Below, piece after piece: positions 58,368 through 64,000 of a DNA stretch of 64,000 nucleotides. The stretch covers positions 2,969,001 to 3,033,000 of the forward strand of contig NZ_JAPEPJ010000001.1 in the NCBI RefSeq assembly GCF_026340255.1, written 5' to 3'. Source of the DNA: Streptomyces sp. NBC_01408. GTDB taxonomy: Bacteria; Actinomycetota; Actinomycetes; Streptomycetales; Streptomycetaceae. Under the pieces are notes generated by a model. That model was not told the origin of the DNA, ran no database searches, and saw only the letters and a program-made list of their open reading frames with translations. The number at the start of each line of letters is the position of its first letter. Position 1 is the first letter of the stretch. The position numbers were made by a program, and so were the translations under genes.

Positions 58368-60895
58368 CGCGTGCCTCCCACGGGCTCCAGGGTGAGAACG
58401 GCCAGGTCGGGCTTGACCTGGTCCCGCTCGGGGACGAACTTCACGGTCGGGTCGGGGGCGCCGGGCGCGTTGACGAAGGACACGAACCGGCGCAGCCGCT
58501 CCGGGTCCTGGAGCGTCTCGGCCCACTCGTCGCGGTAGTGCGCCACGTGGTCGGCCATCAGGGACTCCAACTCGGCGCACAGCCCCAGCGAGTCGTGCAC
58601 GACGACGTCCCGCAGGTGGTCCAGGCCCCCCTCCAGCCGGTCCAGCCAGGTGGAGGTCCGCTCCAGCCGGTCGGCGGTGCGGATGTAGAACATCAGGAAC
58701 CGGTCGATGAGCCGCACCAGTTCGGCGTCCGACAGGTCCTGGGCGAGGAGGTCGGCGTGGCGCGGGGTGGCCCCGCCGTTGCCGCCGACGTACAGGTTCC
58801 AGCCACTCGCCGTCGCGATCACGCCGAAGTCCTTGCTCTGCGCCTCCGCGCACTCGCGGGCGCAGCCGGACACCGCCGACTTGAGCTTGTGGGGGGCGCG
58901 CAGGCCCCGGTAGCGCAGCTCCAGGTCGATGGCCATCCGTACGCTGTCCTGGACCCCGTAGCGGCACCAGGTCTGTCCCACACAGGACTTCACCGTCCGC
59001 AGGGCCTTCCCGTACGCGTGCCCGGACTCGAACCCGGCGTCGACGAGCCGGGCCCAGATCCGCGGGAGCTGGTCCACGCTCGCCCCGAACAGGTCGATCC
59101 GCTGGCCGCCGGTGATCTTCGTGTAGAGCCCGAAGTCGCGGGCCACCTCGCCGATCACGATCAGCTTGTCGGGGGTGATCTCACCGCCCGGAATGCGCGG
59201 GACGACCGAGTACGAGCCGTTGCGCTGCAAGTTCGCGAGGAAGTGGTCGTTGGTGTCCTGGAGGGCGGCCTGCTCCCCGTCCAGGACGTAGACGCTCGCG
59301 CCGAGCGTCGGGGCGAGGGAGGCGATGATCGAGCCGACGGTGGGCTTGCAGACCTCGCAGCCGTCGCCGCCGCGGGCCTCGGGCCGGCCGTGGCCGTCGA
59401 GCAGCTGCTCGTACGAGGTCAGGCGGCGGGTGCGGACGATCTCGTAGAGCTCGGCGCGGGTGTGCGGGAAGCAGCCGCACAGCCCCTTGTCGGTGGCGGC
59501 GGGCAGCAGCTGGCCGATCACCTTGAGGCAGCTGCCGCAGCCGGTGCCGGCCTTGGTGCACTTCTTGACCTCGGGGAGGGTGGCGCAGGCGGTGATGGCC
59601 TTCTTGGTGACGTTGTGGCAGGAGCAGATCACCGCGTGGTCGGGGAGGGAGGACGGGCCGAGCGCGACGGGCGCGCCGAGTCCGGCGGGCAGGACCAGCT
59701 GCTCGGGCGCGACGGGCGGGACGCTGCCGGTGAGCGGGCGCAGCACGCCGTAGGAGTCCGCGTCGCCGACCAGGACCCCGCCCAGGAGCACCCCGTCGGG
59801 GGAGACGACGAGCTTCTTGTAGACGCCGGAGCGGGAGTCGGACCAGACGACGTCCAGGCTGCCCGGGGCGCTGCCGTGGGCGTCGCCGAAGGAGGCCACG
59901 TCCACGCCGAGCAGCTTGAGCTTGGTGGAGAGGTCGGCGCCGGTGAACTCCTTCTCCCGGCCCAGGAGGTCGTCGGCGGCGGTCTCGGCCATCTCGTAGC
60001 CGGGCGCGACCAGGCCGTAGACGCGGCCGTCGGAGGCCAGGGCGCACTCGCCGATGGCGTAGACCCGCGGGTCGGAGGTACGGCAGCGGGAGTCGACCCG
60101 GATGCCGCCGCGCTCGCCGACGTCCAGGCCGCAGGCGTGGGCGAGCTGGTCGCGGGGGCGGACACCGGCGGAGAAGACCACGAGGTCGGTGTCGACGGCG
60201 GAGCCGTCCGAGAGCCGCATGCCCGTCACCCGGCCGTCCTCGCCGGTCAGCACCTCCTGGGTGCCGACGCCGGTGTGGACGGTGAGGCCCATGGACTCGA
60301 TGGTGCGCAGCAGGGCCGCGCCGCCGCCCTCGTCGACCTGGACGGGCATCAGGCGCGGGGCGAACTCGACGATGCGGGTGGTGAGGCCGAGGCCCTGGAG
60401 GGCGCCCGCGGCTTCGAGTCCGAGCAGACCCCCGCCGACGACCGCGCCCGTGGTGCGGTCCTTCGCGTACTCCTCGATGGCGAGGAGGTCCTCGATGGTG
60501 CGGTAGACGAAGCAGCCGGGGGCGTCCTTGCCGTGGACGGGCGGCACGAAGGGGTAGCTGCCGGTGGCGAGGACGAGGACGTCGTACGGGAAGACCTGCC
60601 CGGAGCGGGAGGTGACGGTGCGGGCGTCCCGGTCGATGTGCTCGGCCGGGTCGCCCAGGTGCAGGGAGATGCCGTGCTCCTCCATGAAACCCGCGGGAGT
60701 CATGGACAGGTCCTCGGCGCTGCTGCCGGAGAAGTACGAGGTCAGGTGCACGCGGTCGTAGGCGGGCCGGGGCTCCTCGCAGAGCACGGTGATCCGGTGC
60801 GTGGCGGTGGCCCCGTGCTCGGCGAGCGCTTCGAGGTAGCGCTGGCCGACCATGCCGTGCCCGATGAGCACGATCGTGGGCAAGGGCTCGGTCAT
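58364..60895 (-). CDS. nirB: Nitrite reductase (NADH) large subunit
   Basis: NirB reduces nitrite to ammonium with NADH through FAD, 2Fe-2S, 4Fe-4S and siroheme. In the 843-residue product the FAD domain begins IVLIGHGMVGQRYLEAL, and the NAD site is AVVGGGLLGLEAAG. The BFD-like 2Fe-2S domain has CSCHNVTKKAI and CGSC, with a second CEVCKPTVGSI motif. The sulfite/nitrite reductase half has GQTWCRYGVQDSV (C1) and SGCARECAEAQSKDFGV (C2), the four siroheme/4Fe-4S cysteines, with SGWNLYVGGNGG after. It lies in an operon between a NirB-like oxidoreductase and nirD. Confidence 0.96.
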   Translation of the reverse strand: MTEPLPTIVLIGHGMVGQRYLEALAEHGATATHRITVLCEEPRPAYDRVHLTSYFSGSSAEDLSMTPAGFMEEHGISLHLGDPAEHIDRDARTVTSRSGQVFPYDVLVLATGSYPFVPPVHGKDAPGCFVYRTIEDLLAIEEYAKDRTTGAVVGGGLLGLEAAGALQGLGLTTRIVEFAPRLMPVQVDEGGGAALLRTIESMGLTVHTGVGTQEVLTGEDGRVTGMRLSDGSAVDTDLVVFSAGVRPRDQLAHACGLDVGERGGIRVDSRCRTSDPRVYAIGECALASDGRVYGLVAPGYEMAETAADDLLGREKEFTGADLSTKLKLLGVDVASFGDAHGSAPGSLDVVWSDSRSGVYKKLVVSPDGVLLGGVLVGDADSYGVLRPLTGSVPPVAPEQLVLPAGLGAPVALGPSSLPDHAVICSCHNVTKKAITACATLPEVKKCTKAGTGCGSCLKVIGQLLPAATDKGLCGCFPHTRAELYEIVRTRRLTSYEQLLDGHGRPEARGGDGCEVCKPTVGSIIASLAPTLGASVYVLDGEQAALQDTNDHFLANLQRNGSYSVVPRIPGGEITPDKLIVIGEVARDFGLYTKITGGQRIDLFGASVDQLPRIWARLVDAGFESGHAYGKALRTVKSCVGQTWCRYGVQDSVRMAIDLELRYRGLRAPHKLKSAVSGCARECAEAQSKDFGVIATASGWNLYVGGNGGATPRHADLLAQDLSDAELVRLIDRFLMFYIRTADRLERTSTWLDRLEGGLDHLRDVVVHDSLGLCAELESLMADHVAHYRDEWAETLQDPERLRRFVSFVNAPGAPDPTVKFVPERDQVKPDLAVLTLEPVGGTR

Positions 60896-60896
60896 G

Positions 60897-62195
60897 TCAG
60901 TGGCCTCCGTCGTCGGTGAGCAGGTGGAACAGGTCGGCGGGGTCGGGCAGGGGGGCGTCGCCGTCCCAGGTACGGGCGAGGGCTCCCACGGTGGAGAGCT
61001 CGCCGAGCAGCACCCCGCCGACGAGGCGGTCGCCGCGGAGGACGACCTTCCGGTAGGTCCGGCGGGTGGCGTCGGCGAGGCGGACCACGTCGTCGCCGGG
61101 GAGCGGGGTGGTCTCGCCGAAGGCGGCGAGGTCGAGGGGGCCGGCTCCGGCGCCGCCCAGGGTGAGGCGGGTCAGCGCGCGGGTGCCGGCGTACGGGGTC
61201 CCACGGCCGGTGAGGACGTCGGCGATGGCGTCGGCCTGCTCCAGGGCCGGGCCGGCCAGGCCGTACACCCGGCCGTCGTGCTCGGCGCAGTCGCCGATGG
61301 CGTGGATCCGGGGGTCGCTGGTGCGCAGCTGGTCGTCGACGACGATGCCGGTGCGGACCGTGAGCCCGGCGGCCGTGGCGAGGCCGGTGCGGGGGCGTAC
61401 GCCGCAGGCCAGCACGACGAGGTCGGCGTCGAGGCGGTAGCCGTCGGCGAGCTCGACCCCGGTGACCCGGCGGTTGCCCCGTGCGGGGCGGCTGCTGGGG
61501 CTCCGCCCCGGGAGCGGAGCCGCAGACGTGGTCAGGCCGCGGACCCGGCACTCGGCGTGGATCTCCACGCCGAGGTCAGACAGGTGCGCGTGCAGCAAGG
61601 CAGAGGCGTCCGCGTCCAGCTGGCGCTCCATCAGGCGCTCCGCCTGCTGGGCCAGGACCACCTGCGCGCCGCGCTCGGCCAGCGCCCGGGCCGCCGAGAC
61701 GCCCAGCAGGCCCCCGCCGATCACCACCGCCCGCACGCCGGGGCGTACGGCCGCCGAGAGGGCCAGGCAGTCGTCCATGGTGCGGAACGCGTGGACCCCG
61801 TCGGGGAGTTCCCCGCCCCCGGGCTCGAACAGCCCGCGCAGCGGCGGCAGGACGGGATTGGACCCGGTGGCCAGGACCAGCGTGTCGTACCGCTCCGTGC
61901 TGCCGTCGTCGCAGTGGACCGTCCGGTCGGCGCGGTCCACGCGGACCGCCCGGACACCCCGGCGCAGCGCGTGGCCGGGCGCGGGCAGGGCGATCACCTC
62001 CGGTGCGTACCGGCCCGCCAGCACCTCGGAGAGGAGGACCCGGTTGTACGGGACGTGCGCCTCCTCGCCCAGCACGGTCACCGAGGCGTCCGCGCCGGTG
62101 CTCGTGCCGGTGTCCGCGCCCGCGCCGAGCCGCTGCGCGAGCCGCAGGCCCGCGAGGCCGCCGCCGATCACCACCACACGCTGGTCCGAGGTCAT
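60897..62195 (-). CDS. FAD-dependent NAD(P)-binding oxidoreductase, first gene of the nir operon
   Basis: The 432-residue product resembles the N-terminal reductase half of NirB. FAD motif VVVIGGGLAGLRLAQRLG starts at residue 8, followed by VPYNRVLLSEVLAGR, a second dinucleotide motif AVVIGGGLLGVSAARALAERG, and HAIGDCAEHDGRVYGLAGPALEQA. It likely feeds electrons to nitrite or nitrate reduction. A Pro/Ser/Arg segment (AAPLPGRSPSSRPARGNRR, about residues 225-245) interrupts the second domain and is encoded by GGGCTCCGCCCC-type repeat sequence. The start ATG 62195 is only 22 bp from a GlnR-like box. The stop abuts nirB. Confidence 0.88.
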   Translation of the reverse strand: MTSDQRVVVIGGGLAGLRLAQRLGAGADTGTSTGADASVTVLGEEAHVPYNRVLLSEVLAGRYAPEVIALPAPGHALRRGVRAVRVDRADRTVHCDDGSTERYDTLVLATGSNPVLPPLRGLFEPGGGELPDGVHAFRTMDDCLALSAAVRPGVRAVVIGGGLLGVSAARALAERGAQVVLAQQAERLMERQLDADASALLHAHLSDLGVEIHAECRVRGLTTSAAPLPGRSPSSRPARGNRRVTGVELADGYRLDADLVVLACGVRPRTGLATAAGLTVRTGIVVDDQLRTSDPRIHAIGDCAEHDGRVYGLAGPALEQADAIADVLTGRGTPYAGTRALTRLTLGGAGAGPLDLAAFGETTPLPGDDVVRLADATRRTYRKVVLRGDRLVGGVLLGELSTVGALARTWDGDAPLPDPADLFHLLTDDGGH

Positions 62196-62217
62196 GCCAT
62201 GAGGGTGCGCGGCCGCT

Positions 62218-62255
62218 GTTTCCCCACCGCATCGCCCTTGTTTCCCCGACGGAAC
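62218..62255 (-). promoter_or_regulatory. GlnR-like operator of the nir operon
   Basis: On the minus strand the order is GTTCC-N6-GAAAC-N6-GATGC-N6-GAAAC. The recalled GlnR pattern is GTnAC-N6-GAAAC repeated. Both GAAAC sites are exact and exactly 22 bp apart; the first GTnAC site matches 4 of 5 bases and the second is poor. It lies between the nir operon and the divergent flavoprotein gene. With a leaderless start at 62195, it would be centred near -40. Confidence 0.65.
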
Positions 62256-62352
62256 GCCCACCTCAGCGTGGGGGTTAAGGGCCGGTGAGGCGTTGCTCAA
62301 GGCCGTCTTAAGGATCATCCGGGCCACGGTGGCGGCCCTTAGCGTGACCCCT

Positions 62353-63648
62353 ATGCGAGACGTGGCGGTGCGGGTCAGGGGCGGGATGCTGGGCGGGGCG
62401 GGGGCGGTGGCCCTGCTGTGGGCCGCGCAGGTACGCCCCTCCGCCCGGCCCGACGCGCTGTTCGCCACGGCCGCCCACCTGACCGGCCTGCTCGCCGGGT
62501 ACGGGGTGCTGGTGCTGCTGTTCCTGATGGCCCGGGTCCCGGCCGTCGAGCACGGGGTCGGCGCCGACCGGCTCGCCCGGTGGCACGCGCTGGGCGGCCG
62601 GTACGTGCTGCTGCTCTGCTTCGGCCACGGTCTGTTCGCCCTGCTCGGGTACGCCGTGCACGAGGGGCTCGACGTGGTCTCCGCCGGCCGGGAGCTCCTC
62701 GGCTACCCGGCGCTCGCCGCCGCCGCGCTCGGGACCGTCCTGCTGGCCGCCGTCGGCGTGACCTCCGCCCGGGCCGTACGCCGACGGGTCTCCTACGAGA
62801 CCTGGCGCGGGGCGCACCTGCTCGTATACCTCGCCGTCGCCCTCGGCTTCGGACACCAGCTCGCCGGACCCGACCTCGCCCCGGTCGCCTGGTTCTGGGC
62901 CCTCGCCCACAGCGCGGTCGCCGTCCTGCTGGTCTGGTACCGCGCGGTGGTCCCCGTGCGCCAGGCCCTGCGGCACGCGCTGCGGGTCGCGGAGGTCCGC
63001 GCCGAGGGGCCCGGGGTGGTCTCCGTCGTCATGTACGGGGAGCACCTCGCGGAACTGCGCGCGGAGCCGGGCCAGTTCCTGCGCTGGCGGTTCCTCCAGC
63101 GGCGGCTGTGGCACACCGCCCTGCCGTTCTCGCTGTCCGCGCCGGTCCGCGGGAACACCCTGCGGATCACGGTCAAGGGGCTGGGCGGCCACTCCCGCCG
63201 CATCCGCCGGCTGCGTCCCGGCACCCGGGTCCTGGCCACCGGGCCGTTCGGGGCGCTGACCGCCGCCCGCCGGACGCGGCCCAAGGTGCTGCTGATCGCG
63301 GGCGGGGTCGGCATCACCCCGATGCGGGCCCTGTTCGAGACGCTGCCCGGCGGCCCCGGCGACATCACCCTGCTCTACCGGGCCGGGGCCGAGGAGCACC
63401 TCGTCCTGCGCGCCGAACTGGAGGCCATCGCCGCCGAACGGCAGGCCGGGCTGCACTACCTGCTCGGGCCGTCGGGCAGTGCGTACGATCCGCTCGCCCC
63501 GCAGGCGCTGGCCGCGCTGGTGCCGGACCTGGCCGAGCACGACGTCTACCTGTGCGGGCCGCCCGGCATGACCGGGGCGACCCGGGCCGCGCTGCTGCGG
63601 GCCGGGGTCCCGGCCGGGCGCGTGCACAGCGAGTGCTTCAGCTTCTGA
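62353..63648 (+). CDS. Ferric-reductase-like membrane flavoprotein
   Basis: In the 431-residue product an N-terminal membrane part has about six helices with His pairs (RYVLLLCFGHGLFALLGYAVH and YETWRGAHLLVYLAVALGFGHQL), the heme-ligand layout of ferric-reductase-like domains. A ferredoxin-reductase module follows: FAD site in FLRWRFLQRRLWHTALPFSLS (R-x-Y-S-like variant PFSLS), then VLLIAGGVGITPMRALFETLPGG (NAD site) and VYLCGPPGMTGATRAALLRAG ending in HSECFSF. It would move electrons across the membrane. The start ATG 62353 is preferred over TTG 62293. Confidence 0.88.
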   Translation: MRDVAVRVRGGMLGGAGAVALLWAAQVRPSARPDALFATAAHLTGLLAGYGVLVLLFLMARVPAVEHGVGADRLARWHALGGRYVLLLCFGHGLFALLGYAVHEGLDVVSAGRELLGYPALAAAALGTVLLAAVGVTSARAVRRRVSYETWRGAHLLVYLAVALGFGHQLAGPDLAPVAWFWALAHSAVAVLLVWYRAVVPVRQALRHALRVAEVRAEGPGVVSVVMYGEHLAELRAEPGQFLRWRFLQRRLWHTALPFSLSAPVRGNTLRITVKGLGGHSRRIRRLRPGTRVLATGPFGALTAARRTRPKVLLIAGGVGITPMRALFETLPGGPGDITLLYRAGAEEHLVLRAELEAIAAERQAGLHYLLGPSGSAYDPLAPQALAALVPDLAEHDVYLCGPPGMTGATRAALLRAGVPAGRVHSECFSF

Positions 63649-63689
63649 GAGCCCCCTGCCGAGTCGCCGCGCCGGCCCCGGCCCGACCC

Positions 63690-63790
63690 CCGGCCCGAGC
63701 CCGTACCCCTGCCCGAGCCCGTACCCCTGCCCGAGTCCCCGCCGCTGCCCGGGTCGCCGCTGCCCGAGTCCCCGCCGCCGCCTGCTTCAA
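63690..63790. repeat. Pro/Arg-type short tandem repeats
   Basis: CCCGAGCCCGTACCCCTG occurs twice in tandem (from about 63695), followed by degenerate CCCGAGTCCCCGCCGCTG-like units. The gap 63649-63817 holds no gene that I can support. Confidence 0.65.
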
Positions 63791-63817
63791 CGCCCGTTCC
63801 CGAGAGGTCACCGCGTC

Positions 63818-64000
63818 ATGCGTCACCCGCTGCACGTCGTCCTGCCCGTGTCCGAACCCTCCGCCGGGGCCCGCCCGGCCACCGCCCGCCACCGCAAGCC
63901 GTCCCCCTGGCAGCCGCGGCCGGCGGTCCGGGCCGCCCTGGCCGCCGTACCGCCCGCGCGGAGGCTGGCGGCCGGGCTGGGCCTGGCCAGCGTGCTGGCC
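63818..64000 (+). CDS. Partial gene cut by the window edge, membrane or secreted protein N-terminus
   Basis: The 61 codons visible begin MRHPLHVVLPVSEPSAG after CGAGAGG. A basic stretch (ARHRKPSPWQPRP) leads into a hydrophobic run (RRLAAGLGLASVLA) that continues past the window. It looks like a long-type signal or anchor sequence. Position after a ferric-reductase-like gene suggests an FMN-binding partner protein, but nothing visible proves this. Confidence 0.5.
   Translation, partial: MRHPLHVVLPVSEPSAGARPATARHRKPSPWQPRPAVRAALAAVPPARRLAAGLGLASVLA

Overview
The window is chromosomal DNA of a Streptomyces or close relative. GC content is very high, many starts are GTG, and the gene order is the actinobacterial housekeeping core: lepA, hemW, hrcA-dnaJ, rsmE, phoH-ybeY-corC-like, a deaminase-like gene, era, leuA, recO-uppS, znuACB-zur, glyS, dusB, ppdK and nirBD. 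No tRNA, rRNA, CRISPR array, prophage or biosynthetic gene cluster was seen.

Layout. 1-6.2 kb: lepA, a long-chain acyl-CoA ligase, hemW and a Uma2-family nuclease-like gene. 6.25-8.71 kb: three transposable elements in a row, each bounded by CTAG: an IS5-family element, an IS701-family element and a 172-bp non-coding MITE. The MITE ends in the stop codon of a secreted Cys-rich protein gene. 9.3-13.3 kb: a DUF3097 gene, an MBL hydrolase, then hrcA-dnaJ2 behind a CIRCE operator and closed by two strong hairpins. 13.4-19.5 kb: nitronate monooxygenase-rsmE, an HIT protein, RNase Z, an MFS exporter and a PfkB kinase. 19.7-24.5 kb: phoH (interrupted by an intein), ybeY, a CorC/HlyC-like membrane protein, an MmcQ/YjbR protein and a deaminase-like protein that lacks catalytic residues. 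24.7-30.8 kb: an MFS gene, a GlxA-type regulator, a secreted WxL-like protein and a DUF916-like surface protein whose reading frame runs without a stop into era. 30.8-34 kb: methyltransferase, acetyltransferase and a protealysin-like protease with its emfourin-type inhibitor. 34-46 kb: leuA with an attenuator peptide, a TerB-like protein, a nucleobase permease, recO-uppS, a zinc uptake operon with Zur boxes, and glyS. 46-50.5 kb: a TetR/aldo-keto reductase pair with a long palindromic operator, an EmrB-type exporter and dusB. 50.8-64 kb: ppdK, an ArsR-type regulator, a PhoX-like Tat substrate, an SRPBCC protein, a truncated hemoglobin, a VOC protein, the nitrite-reductase operon with a GlnR-like box, and a ferric-reductase-like flavoprotein followed by a cut-off gene.

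The most notable observations are: (1) a 357-residue intein in PhoH with the full W/C/T signature of class 3 inteins and both LAGLIDADG motifs; (2) an unbroken frame linking a secreted, membrane-anchored WxL-interacting-type protein to the essential GTPase Era; (3) two insertion sequences that each carry an in-phase X XXY YYZ slippery heptamer, next to a MITE with IS5-like ends; (4) a dispersed intergenic repeat, sometimes in inverted pairs, that has also entered coding sequence; and (5) several -10 hexamers lying only 6-9 nt from the start codon, which suggests leaderless transcripts.

Coordinates were counted by hand and functions come from recognised motifs; no database search was run.
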